NCBI GenBank assembly: GCA_029531795.1
Contig: JAPEIS010000001.1
Span: forward strand, 7,564,001-7,628,000
Source: Sclerotinia nivalis
Lineage: Eukaryota > Ascomycota > Leotiomycetes > Helotiales > Sclerotiniaceae
Direction: 5' to 3'
Length of the DNA stretch: 64,000 bases
The translations under genes were made by a program, and so were the position numbers. Shown here one piece after another: positions 11,451-22,701 of the stretch. How positions within the stretch are numbered: the first letter of the stretch is position 1; each line of letters begins with the position of its first letter. The notes under the pieces were generated by a model, which saw only the letters and a program-made list of their open reading frames with translations, did not search any database and was not told the DNA's origin.

Positions 11451-11820
11451 CTTGATCCGCGGGCGGATAATGTCCATGCTGAGGACTACATGACTTCAAA
11501 CTGTTGGAAGTGAGTTGTACTTTGTACTTGATGACGTTTGCTAACACACATAAAAATAAAGTCAGTATTGTTCCAAAGCAGAAAGAAGGTGACACGAACG
11601 ATTGTCTAGTATGTAAATGAAGAAGAGCTTTGGGAGAGATGATGAGAAAAGAAGAATTATGTTGGGAATCCTACAAATAAATAGACCATCAATCACGACC
11701 TAAGTGAGGGGTAGCTTTTTAGTGCTTCCCCCACGTGTCTGGGATATACCCTGTTTTAGATGCATCAACCTCACTATCGCCGCTATCTGATTGAGTGATT
11801 AAAAGTTCTACACACAGAAT

Positions 11821-11988
11821 ATGTCAGAGATTGAACCTGAATGGGAGGACGAAGTTGATCAACAATGCGGACCGTTGAAGTATGCAACCGGCCTTTCTTT
11901 CATTGGTCGAGCTAGGAATGATCTGGAATTTGCCCTAATCCCGGAAAAGAATGCGCCAAGAAGGAGACAGATAATATCCGCCGATTAG
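11821..11988 (+). CDS. Small ORF, 55 residues, hypothetical
   Basis: ATG at 11821, TAG at 11986. The N-terminus is acidic (SEIEPEWEDEVDQ) and the C-terminus basic (KNAPRRRQ). It lies divergent to THI4, about 370 bases beyond the leader donor, and could share a promoter region with it. No motif recognised; too short to exclude chance. Confidence 0.25.
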   Translation: MSEIEPEWEDEVDQQCGPLKYATGLSFIGRARNDLEFALIPEKNAPRRRQIISAD

Positions 11989-12992
11989 GGGTGATTTTGA
12001 TACAAATTGCATCATGGAATCATGATGAGATGTTATACAAACATAAGGTACCTGCGGGTAAGAAATTTATATACTGACAAGCCTAATATTATCATCTCCT
12101 CGGACGACAATCACAAATAAACCGTGACAATGAGAAAGGACAAACAGTCATTTTCTTGTTAGTTATTGATATTGATACCTCAAATCGCCTTTTGTCTGTC
12201 GAGAATCGTGAGTATACTATTACACAGAAGTCTTTTATCTTTGCAAACGAATTCGGGGATGAAATGCTTGAAAAGCGGAATTTCTAAAAAAAAAAAAGGA
12301 CGCGATTACCTAGAGGGACTCCCCATTAAAGTACACCGAGGACCTTTCCTTTCAATATTCTTCCGTATGTATTGAGTATTTAGCCATGATCTAGTAATTG
12401 ATCCAAAAGCTTACCGATTATTTAATACTTACCCCTCAAAAACCTTGCAGCAAGAAACATTTTCCATATATCTCTTTGGTAGAACAAAAGTTGGAACGGC
12501 TAAATATTGTATAATCATGCTTCCTGTCGCTCATTCCATAATCCGTTTGACTGCTGCAGCCCGTTAGGCTAGGGAGGAGCCTCTAAAGGCCATTTCTAAT
12601 TGTTCAAGTAGCTGTGTAACGGACTAAATACAAGCATAAGATTTAGTGTCTCGATTTCTTCTGTAACTTCGGCATCAATAAATACATCTCGACATAAGTT
12701 TACGGCAGACTCTCAGCTCTATATGTTTAAGTATGGGGATGAGTCGCACTCGAATTATGTACAAGGTGCGGAGCTGTAAGACTTTCATTGACATGTAGGC
12801 TAAGGCAAAGGAATATATAAAACACAGACTCAAACAGAACGACATAACTTTGCAGTCAGCTATAGAGATTGGTGGCAAGCTCTACAATATCGAGCTATCC
12901 AAAATACCTTACTTGGCAGCTTTCGCCAATCTCCATGCCAGGCCAATTCAAAATCTACAGCACTTATTCACAACCCAATTGCCCTCTTCAAC
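11989..12992. other. AT-rich spacer
   Basis: No supported gene, RNA or repeat. ORFs here are short, AT-rich and unlike coding sequence. Confidence 0.55.
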
Positions 12993-13377
12993 ATGGCGCT
13001 CATAGGAATAGGATCAATGCTTGAACAAGCGCTTCGAGCTCCTCCCTTCCGAAATTTAGTACTATCACTATCGCACTGTGTGTGAAACATACGAGTTGCT
13101 ACTACCCGACGGTCTCCCTAGTCGAAAATGCCAGTGGATTAAAGGAGACATAAGACTTGATAAGTTCACAGCTCGCGATTCCGCTTTCAGATTCGTGTTT
13201 TACATGCTACTAGGTGAATTTAAAGAAGATGAACGGGATAGCACCAAGGTCTACAGTATAGTACTGTACGATTTGGAGGACCATGACAAATTTTTCACAC
13301 TGAGAATCAAGACGGTGGTTCGTGCTGCATTTGAACAGCGATTTGAGTTAGGACAGGCAAAGAAAACAGTTTGGTAA
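12993..13377 (+). pseudogene. Hypothetical ORF split by a frameshift at a GT run
   Basis: An ATG at 12993 opens 30 codons (MALIGIGSMLEQALRAPPF...) that stop at 13083-13085 inside TGTGTGTGA. From 13078 the other frame gives a continuous, well-mixed 99-codon sequence (ETYELLLPDGLPSR, RDSAFRFVFYMLLGEF, YSIVLYDLEDHDKFFTLRI). The two frames differ by one GT unit of the dinucleotide run, so slippage could have split one ORF. The end also lies on a GTAAGT donor-like site (TTTG|GTAAGTGG at 13374), so a further exon may have existed. Product not recognised. Confidence 0.4.
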
Positions 13378-15401
13378 GTGGATGAAAATCACCTTTGGAA
13401 AGGCAGGGGAAAGGCGAAGATGTTCGGGGATGTACGAGAAGAATTCTCGGAATGACTGTTGGGGGTAAGTAGGAGGTGCTCGAGCTGAAAAAAGGAGAGC
13501 TATATCCGGAGCACTGCAGAGCAAGTCTTCAGTATGGTGCTAGCTCATCCTTCTGGGCTGTACAATCCCAATGAGAAAATTGGTGATATTGTTGTATTAT
13601 ACAGTGAGCTGTAGAGAACTATTCAGAGGAAGTGGCGGTTTCAGGCTGAAAGTAAACTTGATCTTGTAAAAGTATCAGCAGAATTCAGTGGCATGGGGTA
13701 CGTAGGATGCAATTTTCTCCAAGCCACAAAACCTCAAACGCTAGCATATGGACTCGCCGTTTCCATTAGCACTTCTAGGTTGGATGTAGGAGAAAGTACA
13801 CGATTAGTCTCATGACTATCCATGGCCGAATCCCCCTTCCCGTGTCTTCCAGTAAAGCAGAAATAAAACAATCAACATCTCAGAAACCGAATAGATTGTT
13901 TAAATTCTAATATATTCACAAATCACTATTAGATTTCAATCTCCTGGAAAATTCAAATGAACTTGTTATGGTATTGATCATCACGTGAATGTTTCGCTAA
14001 AAACTATAACTTGGAGATTGAAACTATTTCTCGGTATTGATTAAAGATGCTACTCATGCCATGTATACGAGGGTCAAGTTTTTTTTAAAAGCTAGAGAGG
14101 TATAATACTGATTCAAATGTTGTGAATGAAAGGTATTGTGATAGAGGTAGGTCGAGATACGTGCGTCCCGATAGCACGCTGCGAGGGGGAATAGGATACG
14201 AACTGATCAGACTACATTGTATAAACTTCGAATAGTAGAACTAATGTGAATAACAATGGGTTGGGGGTTGTATACAGTGGGTATGCAAAAAGACTAGTGA
14301 AAACGATTGATTATTCTAGAAGGGAAGGCAAAGCCTTCTCCTTATATTTAACTACGAAGGATCATGTGACCTAATGCCTATGAACTAGCTACGTATGTGG
14401 CCCTAGCAATCCAACTTTCTCACAGTATGAGAGTTAGCTGATCCTCTTGCTATTGGTCAATATTTCATGTATGGAAATTAAAGTGGTTTTGAGTGTTCAT
14501 GAGGTAAAGATGTATAGTTTCGAATTCCTGTGTGTAATTTAGTTCAGCGAAAGAGCTTATTATAACTATGAAAGGGAAGGAAAGAATATCCCTTAAGTTA
14601 GGTGTTTCAAAGATTCTCAGGACTAGCGACTGGGGATTCCTGTGGTTTTTGCTAGTGAGAATGATTTTAGGAAGTGATTTATTGAAGATGAGCACCGGTT
14701 TTGAGAATTAAATCATTAAGTATTTGGTTATTCTATATTGAAATCATTCGACTTATAATATGCTGTACAAGGGCTTTTATTTTCACCAATGCAAGAACCT
14801 ATAGCTATATAACATGGAAATCGAAACAGGCAACTTCAGCACAATTTGTGCAATGTGATACTGCAGGGTATCGTTCTTTTGCTGCTGATGGATCAATAGA
14901 GAACACCAGTGTCGTGGATAATACAAGATTATCTTAGAGATCAAGCGATATATACGAGTTTTAGAAGATTCAGTAATTGTGAGCTTTATTTTGTATTTGA
15001 TGATGGAAGGAGGGCTGTCTTGGACTGTGTGCTAAGTTTGCTTTTAAGTCATATATATATATATATATAGATTTAAGGTTAATTCATTGTTGATAACGAC
15101 TTTCGATTAATTGGCAGGGAAAGGGACTATGTTATGGTTATTCTGAATATTCTGAAGGATTATATTATATTAATGCGTGGTTAGAGCCCAGATTAGAAGC
15201 CCTGTTGGTTCACATAAATGCCAAATTTGAAAAATGCTCCGCGAAAATATGTGTATTTCAATAAGCTAACTAACGCAACGTATCTACCCTAGCCTGCTTT
15301 CTTTCTCTGCAATCCCCATATTATCCAGGCTTATCCCTCACCGGATATCCTCGAGCTCCCGTTATAGGCCCATAACGAACGCATATAGTCTGCATTCCAC
15401 A
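13378..15401. other. Gene-free stretch
   Basis: About 2 kb with no supported gene. A (TA)n run lies at about 15052-15068. Short ORFs at 14465-14937 are AT-rich and featureless. Confidence 0.55.
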
Positions 15402-16595
15402 TTACCAGGGAGCCCCCTCAAAGATCTGCGCAAGTCCCTTATATTTATTCAACGGCGTTCCATCCGCATTAGCCGGTATCCACGCATCCAAAGCCAAAAC
15501 ATAAAGTCTAGGCGCAGGTGCGCTCTTTCCGCATGCTTCCCAACCTGCATCATCATCAAACGTGCAATGCAATGCAGCTGTATACTTGACCTTCTCCCAG
15601 AATTTCAAACATTCCCCGCGCCCTGATCGTTTGAGGAGGGCCAGATATCCGTGAAAATAATTTGCCATTTCCTTAGCCCCATCAAGAACATTTAGGATGT
15701 TATTCTCGTGTTCTCCCTTAATTATTTTGTCATCATTATCCAGGTAATCCGCATGCCACATCTCTGGGTCAAGATCGAGTATTTGGTACTCCGGTCCTTT
15801 TTCAGACTTTGGCTCGCGGTAATAATAATTGGCTGCGAGCATCGTTACCATTTGGAAGACTGTAATATCAGGACATACTCGACGGATAAGCTCTAGAATC
15901 TTCTCGTATATTTTCGGATTAGGCAGACTGTCTTCGAAGATGTCGGTCCCAAAAGCGGTTAGTGCAATGTGATTGATCTTTGAGAAATCTATGCTGCCTC
16001 CGTAACGGTAAAGTCTCAAAAGATCCGGAATATTGAGCATTAGGGTTTCTCTCACAGGGTCGATGTAGGTTTGACCGGTGGGCTCGCCTACTTTCCAGAA
16101 ATAGCGGATTGGTATTCCCTCGTTAGTCCTGCGTATAATGAAACCTTGATTGCTTGGTGGCCCTGAAATTTTGACATGTTTCATTCGTCGATAAACCTCT
16201 TTTCTTGAAGTGTCGCAAGCATTCAAAAATGGCAGCAAGTGGGTTGCCGCAGGTATCTCGGTCTTGATCTCAAGCTGAAATTTTTCGGGATTCCTAGAAA
16301 TCTCGAAGAAGAAATCGACCACTGGTGATTTGCGATCTGGGATAGCCTCGTTGAGCACCATTCCCTGCAGCTCGAGAGGAAGACACTCGAATTTGGAGAA
16401 GGTAGACCCATCTTTCTCAATTGTGGGGGACAATTCGTGCGAGATGCTGCGGATTGGTTGGACGTTTTCATTCGAGAAATATTTGATGTAGAACGCCGAG
16501 TTAGAAAGTGTCGTTGCACCTGTTTAGAAGTTAATACAAAGAAGTTCCGGTTGTAATTAAATGAAACTAATACTTTGTAAGTCCCTTAAGTCCAT
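15402..16595 (-). CDS. 2EXR-type (F-box-like) protein, function unknown
   Basis: Exons, minus strand: 16595-16574 (22 bp, MDLRDLQ) and 16519-15402, with a 54-bp intron GTATTA...CTAAACAG; 379 residues. The second-exon frame has no ATG near its start (only a TTG at 16433), which supports the small first exon. After an N-terminal lead, the stretch FSKFECLPLELQGMVLNEAI resembles the 2EXR/F-box-like opening FxxFxxLPxELRxxIW found in many fungal proteins of unknown role. The rest is a globular, Leu/Glu/Lys-rich sequence without further motifs. Such proteins are amplified in Leotiomycetes. The domain call rests on a short motif. Confidence 0.7.
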
Positions 16596-17945
16596 ATTTT
16601 CGTGACTAGGTAATGTTGAGTGCTAGATTTTTCCTTCTCGAACGTGGATGTTGATGAATTGGTCGAAACTGGTTGAGAAATCCTCTAGGCGTGATGAATT
16701 TTCGTGGTTCCAGAGTACGTATTATGTCGCTGAAAGGTTGAGAGGTTGAGATGTTGGAAAGTTGCAATATTTGATCGGGAAACAATGATTGCCGTAACAG
16801 TGGAGTATCAAGAAGATGGAGTTAAGATATTAAATACCTTTGATGTAGGTAGGTTACGTTGCCACGGCAGAGATTTTGAATAATCTTAAAAGAAATATAA
16901 AAAGTACGGCGTGGATAATTCCTATTCTTTCAAAATTCACACTTGCGATTAAATAGACGATGGGAGTGAATAATTACCGTTGTCTTAGCACCAATGAAAA
17001 GAAATGGAAGTGAAGTGAAGTGAATAGAATAAAAAGATTTCATTGCAAAGAAAGTCACACCCTTCCGATCTACATTCAATTTCTCTAGCTTGCGGCAGGA
17101 TTAAAAGAATCCATTGAAACTACGAAGAAGGGTAATGTAAATCTGCTTTGCGTACAAGAATTTTCAATGCACGATATACCGTATTACAACGAAGCTATTT
17201 ATCAATCTAGAATTTAACTTTGATCTGTAACTTGTGAATATTTCCAAACCTCCAAGTCCTGGATGTCGAAGATATTCTGCAATTTTCACCTTCAAAATAA
17301 GTGCTTGCTTACTGTCCAGTCCAGCTCAGCTATCTATACAACATCAACGACGAATGGAGAATAGATTTTGCATTTCTAGACAGAGAAAGAGAACAGTTCA
17401 TCTTTGAATAGAGCATGAGGGGATGATTGGGGAGACGGAGTTGTTGAGAGTTTTTCAATGAAGAGGAACCTCCCGCGCAGTCAGGAGGTGATGGCGTATG
17501 GGAAGAAGCTGTGGCATAGAGAGATTTGAGGAGGATATAGAAATGAATTGTTGATCATGGCGAGAATGAAAAGAGGATAAATAGAAGAGAAGTCTACTGG
17601 TTTTTATTTCGATTCACCATAGTTTGAATTGGACAGTATTGTCAGTACTTATCAAGACAGGCACTATTAAGAATCCGAAATACCTGTTCCGTATACACGG
17701 ATAGGTGAACAATGCCGTTATTTACTGAGTTGTGAGGGAGTGGCTGTTGTTCTGGAGAGACCCCAAATGGCCCGATGGATACGGTACCCGACAGCAGAAC
17801 AGGTACGGAAACAATGCCTTTTTCACACATATAAATATCCAGATCTTTAGACTGACACAAAAAAAATACACACGCATACATCATAAGTACTAAGTTTCTA
17901 GCAAAACCATCGAAAACCCGATTCTCGAAACAAACACTCACAAAA
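16596..17945. other. Spacer between divergent genes
   Basis: Holds the upstream regions of the 2EXR-type gene (minus) and DPWP-family protein A (plus). No ORF with coding character recognised. Confidence 0.55.
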
Positions 17946-18569
17946 ATGGCAAGCTACACACCCGGCGAAAAGGCATACCTCCTCCATCTCTGTGCCGTCT
18001 ACGGAATCACCGGAATTCGATATGCCCCGTACAATTCATGGCCCAGATTGATCGAAGACATAATTGCCGAAGCACCAAGACACCTCGAAGGAGGTGATCT
18101 TTTCGATGGCGATCCGTGGCCCGTTAGACGCTATGCGTTGTCGAACATAAGTAGGGTTTGCAGACATTTGTTGAGCATTGGGCATGTCCCGATGCGGAAT
18201 GCGGATGTTGGTGCTAGAGAGGATGGTGTGGATATGGGGAGGATGAGGGTGGGGTTTGTACTTAATGAGCAGCCTGAACCTCCTGCAAATTTTGAGGCCG
18301 ATAACGCAATTCCACCACCTCCACATATTGGACTGCCGGGCCCTGAACCTCCTGCAAATATTGAGCCAGGTAATGGGACCCCACCGCCTCCACATATTAG
18401 ACCGCCGAGTCCTCAACTCCCAAGCTTGCGAGACGTACTGAGCTCGCCGAATAATCATCCTCAGCCTATACTAGATATGAATTCACGACTTGTGGCTAGA
18501 CCAAGGCAGCCAGATGAAAGACACCGTCTTCCTGATGGACCTGTTAAGCGAGAGCCGGATGCTACGTAG
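17946..18569 (+). CDS. DPWP-domain family protein A (207 residues)
   Basis: Unrecognised protein that shares an N-terminal domain of about 70 residues with two other genes in this window (34608-35003 and 35593-36540). Shared pattern: EKxxLLxLCxxY, a Trp-led helix (SWPRLIEDII), then HLEGGDLFDGDPWPVRRY and a following helix. The layout of short helices with a conserved Trp recalls Myb/SANT-like DNA-binding domains, but this is only a resemblance. Residues 110-132 and 133-155 are a 23-residue tandem repeat rich in Pro (PEPPAN..., PPPPHI). Near the C-terminus is RHRLPDGPVK, one copy of the LPDG motif repeated in protein C. ATG in a good context (AAAAATGGC); intronless. A TATA-like element TATAAATA lies near 17830. 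Confidence 0.75.
   Translation: MASYTPGEKAYLLHLCAVYGITGIRYAPYNSWPRLIEDIIAEAPRHLEGGDLFDGDPWPVRRYALSNISRVCRHLLSIGHVPMRNADVGAREDGVDMGRMRVGFVLNEQPEPPANFEADNAIPPPPHIGLPGPEPPANIEPGNGTPPPPHIRPPSPQLPSLRDVLSSPNNHPQPILDMNSRLVARPRQPDERHRLPDGPVKREPDAT
18273..18410 (+). repeat. 69-bp in-frame tandem duplication in protein A
   Basis: Two adjacent 69-bp units encode the diverged 23-residue repeats PEPPANFEADN... and PEPPANIEPGN..., both ending in a PPPPHI segment. Confidence 0.8.
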
Positions 18570-20824
18570 TTTCCAGACGGGCTCTAGGTGAGGCATTGTG
18601 GGATGAAAGGTTCGTAAGATAGACTCGACTTGATAAATAGCAAAAGACTTCCTGTATTTGAAATGTGCTCCTATGTGATAATTGTATACTCAGTGACAAA
18701 AATGAACTTATCGAGTAGTGGGCCCAACAGAATCTGAGCTCTATAGTAAGGCTCTGGACGAAATGACGGTGAAATGACGCAAATGTTGAGTGATTCTTAA
18801 TTCATCAAACGATGTAGTGATGTAAAAATCACCCTATTGCCATCATCATATTCTTGACAAGAGTGGATACTGTTTGCGGAATCGGTTGCGGACTAGAAGG
18901 TTGTTGAGTCCAGAACTTTCTGCCTCTGTATTCTCTGGGACTATAATGAACAATAGAATTTACTAGTAATTGGTGGAATTGAATATAATGTAAAGAGTTG
19001 CGATGCTGACGGAATGTTGTCTTCATTTTGAGACGGAGTTTGTTGATGTTGGTATCACCTCGGTGGTGATAACCTGGGTTATGATCATAAAGAGGTAGTG
19101 AATTGATTGATATTAAGTTGGATGCTATCCAGAGGTTGCTGTACTACTAATATTATTATATGTGTGGAAGAACTACTAGCGTGACGCTAGTGATTCCCGT
19201 CCATAGTGATGGAACGAAATGAAGCGAAGTAACTATTGGAAGCGCTTGCAATTTGCCATTTTCGGCCCCTACTATTTCCCAATTATGATAAAGTTGTCAA
19301 TATAAGTTTCTGCAGATAACCAGCGTAATGACCATCAATTGCCAATCACCTCCTCACCTTTTAGCGCAATAGTTAAGTTGAGATCATGATCAAACTCAAC
19401 CATTTACTCACTTTTCCGAACGCCATCACTTGACGTTATAGAGCTTTCACTGGTAAAAAAAATGATCGAACGGTGCCTTTAGACCCCTTGAGACAAGCTC
19501 TAAGTGTGTCAAAAATCGAAATATTTCATTGATAAAGCAAAGTAGCCATGTCGTGCGATGGTCCCTGGCTCACACCTCGTGCGAAAAGACCCTCAGACAA
19601 CTACTAAGTTGAAAGTTAATTTCCCGAGCTTGCAAGGTAATAACATGTGCGCCCTTTGATATCTAGCATGCGTTCTACCTTTAAATGCCACTCGAGAAAT
19701 GAGGAGATGTGCCGAAGGAGCGCACGCATGGGGAACTTGTATATACTTCTCCTTCCCCCTGTAGATCCATTTTATAGCGATCAAACTCGATCTGCAACAG
19801 TAATGAGTGGGCCGACCAATATGCTGGGGAGATAGAACAGCGACGATCAAAAAACTTGCTGGCTGTGATATATCGTCCAGAGATAGTTTCGAGTTTATTA
19901 AGGGGCCTGCGTTGACCGATTGTGTATGGAGTATGGTGCTGCATCAGCTCCATCAGCAAATTTCCACGCGGGATCGGCCATTTCTGAATCAGGTAATTTA
20001 CTTATTTTGACTGAGATCCGTCAAGATGATTGGTAAATTTTACGACTTTTCGTCTGGGGTCTGGGAGCTGGAATGGATCTGTTGCGCGGAGCCTTGTAGA
20101 TGAACACCAAGACCTCTCAGATTCACTTATTAATCATTTAAAGTAGCATTTCAATCCGTCATTTATAAATTTGAGGTTTGGGCCCTACAGGTCGTATGAT
20201 TCTAGTCGTGATTGAAGGCCTAAAAGAATAATAGTCTGTACAGCGGGAAAAAAAAAGAAAACATTGGAAAGTCGGAAGTTGCTTGATTAGGTAAAGGCTT
20301 TGGCGTCGTTGCACTGCCATTTCTTTCTTGGAGATCCCATCCGTGCAGATCTCCCGAGCCAATGATCTACAAGGTCAATGATTTTTAGTGCATCTCTCTT
20401 ATTTAGATTTAGCCAAATCCCCAAACATTTAAAAAAAACTACCCCCTAACTACAACAAACTTCAATCATGTCGAACCTCCCTTACTCGAGCCTCCGTCTA
20501 TGAAGTACCTAGTACTACAACATGAAGCCAAAACTACTCGAGGCGTTGGTCTACTGGTAGGTAGCGAAATACCATTGCTATTAATACATACACTGTTAAA
20601 TGCTGGACTTGTTCCATGACGGACCAACAGCTACTTTTGCTAGGGTTCTACTTTGCTACCACTCATTCTTTGACATAAAACTATTGTTTCAGCACTGATC
20701 CTTAACTGATTCACATACTTATGCTTATTTCTTATAACTATTCGTATTATCTCTTTTATGTTTCAAAAAGTCAAGAAAAGAGAAGGAACTCATTCGCGGA
20801 AAATACTAATCAACAGCACATAAT
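18570..20824. other. Gene-free stretch with one strong palindrome
   Basis: About 2.2 kb without a supported gene. Short ORFs on both strands at 19593-20010 are shadows of each other and have no features. The palindrome at 19175 is listed separately. Confidence 0.55.
19175..19191. repeat. Perfect palindrome ACTAGCGT-G-ACGCTAGT
   Basis: Eight-base arms around a single G. Almost the same palindrome occurs at 37984-38001 with a two-base centre. Could be a dimeric transcription-factor site; unproven. Confidence 0.8.
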
Positions 20825-22240
20825 ATGTCGAAAACAATTCTTATTCTCGGAGCTTCCTATGCTGGCCTGACAGTTGCTCACAAGTCAGTATATTCAGCTC
20901 CGTATGGAGTGGAGATAATAACTAATGTTATGTAGGCTTCTCAAATCGACTTTACCAGCCGTTCCTGACCTCAAAATTGTCTTGGTCTCTCCTACCACAC
21001 ATTTATATTGGAATATGGCTTCAGTTCGAGGTTTGTACCAACAGGCCTATTCATACTTTAAACCAAATTCTCACAGATAGAAACAGCGATTATCCCAGGT
21101 CAATTTGGAGATGACAAGGTATGCCGATACTATTTACTAATCTCACGTTGCCTTGTGATATGACTGACACTCCCCTCAGATGTTCGCAGAGATTGCGCCT
21201 GGTTTTACCAAATATCCCAGTGGATCGTTCGAGTTTGTTCTAGGCACAGCGACGAGTATGGACAAAAGTACCAAAACGGTCACGATCAAAACTATTTCAG
21301 GCCCCGAATTGCTTCAAACATACGAAACATTGGTCATTGCTACCGGTAGCCATACGATTGGCGAAGTGCCGTGGAAAGGAGCACCTTCGGGATATGAACA
21401 AACCAAAGAACTCCTTCATAATTACCGAGAGAAAGTTGGAAGCGCAAAATCTATTGTGGTGGGAGGCGCAGGACCCACAGGGGTAGAAACTGTTGGAGAA
21501 TTAGGCTTTGAATATGGAAAGACTAAGAACATTATCTTAGTACGTACCGTTGCGCACACATTTCCTGTCGGGTGGATACAAGCGTACTGACCGAGAAATA
21601 GATAACTTCTAGCGACGAAATCCTGAAAGGAGCAGTTACGAGCCCTATAGCCTCATCGGCACAGAAAGAGCTCGAAAAAATGAACGTCGATGTGAGGCTT
21701 AGAACGAGAATCAACTCGACAAAATTGCTATCTACTGGCCAAACAGAACTTTCACTCTCTAACAGCGAAAAAATTCTTTGCGACCTCTATTTACCTAGTG
21801 TCGGCACCATCCCAAACAGCGACTTCATTCCAAAAGAACTGCTAGATGGACAAAACTTTGTGAAAGTTGACCAATATCTAAGAGTTCAAGGAAATGAGGA
21901 TATATGGGCCGCGGGTGATATCATCGATGCGCAACCAAGTCAATATGTCTATGCCGATAAACAGGCTCTCGCGCTAGCAAAAAACCTAGATTTGGTTTTG
22001 AGGTCGAAAAATCCAATAGTGTATAAAACCGATGGCGCTCCCATCCTAGCTGTTGCTCTTGGGCGTAGCAGAGCTACCGGCCGATCTGGAAACTTCAAAT
22101 TACCTAGTATAATTGTTTGGTTCGTAAGTGAGTATTTTTCACTCACTCCAAAGTTCCCTCCCTTACTAACACACTCTACAGAGGGCCGCACTCTTGGCAC
22201 ACAAAATTTACTTCCATATGTCAATGGTACCAAATTTTGA
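20825..22240 (+). CDS. AIFM2/AMID-type FAD-dependent NAD(P)H oxidoreductase
   Basis: Exons: 20825-20883, 20936-21030, 21081-21118, 21180-21539, 21602-22127, 22182-22240; 378 residues with consistent phase across five introns of 49-62 bp. The N-terminus MSKTILILGASYAGLTVAHK is an FAD-binding Rossmann turn; TTHLYWNMASVRETAIIPGQFG follows; VVGGAGPTGVETVGEL is the second (NAD(P)H) Rossmann turn; IWAAGDIID is the third FAD contact. Order and length match the apoptosis-inducing-factor-like AMID/AIFM2 (FSP1) family, of which animal members reduce ubiquinone. No obvious targeting presequence. The third exon acceptor was chosen as GATAG rather than the preceding CACAG because only that keeps frame. 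Confidence 0.92.
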
Positions 22241-22701
22241 AGAACCCAAGAGTTTATGTGTTATGTAATGAGATGGCGATATAATAATGAGCATATTCGT
22301 GGGTGTGTTAATAATTAGTCAGGCGCGTATGGATTGGTTATATCCCCAGGCTTTAATTGGAAATAAAAGAAGGGTTGAAAATTTATTTATTTATTTATAT
22401 AATGTAGTAATAATTCAAATTATATGTATACTCGCCTGTGGATACCTTTGCTCTGCTATGCATCTGAATCTGTCTAATTTATATCTCCCATGAATGCGAT
22501 GGGTAGTGTTACAAGTATTTATAGAAAAAGAAAGCTGCTCGCTCGCCAGCCTCTATGTAAATCTGCCGCGATCCTCCAAACTCCAATACTACAGTCCCAG
22601 TATTCCACACCCTTAGTGCAAAACCAACCCTGTAAAATCTACTGATATAATATCCCCTCGAAAACCCAATCCAATCCCAACATCATCTATCCCCTCTATT
22701 C
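22241..22701. other. Convergent 3' spacer
   Basis: About 460 bases between the 3' ends of the AIFM2-type gene and the hydrolase gene; holds both 3' flanks, AT-rich, nothing else seen. Confidence 0.6.

Noticed and set aside
19593..20010. Several ORFs of 60-90 codons on both strands
   Set aside because: They overlap each other on opposite strands, lack motifs and have no splice context.
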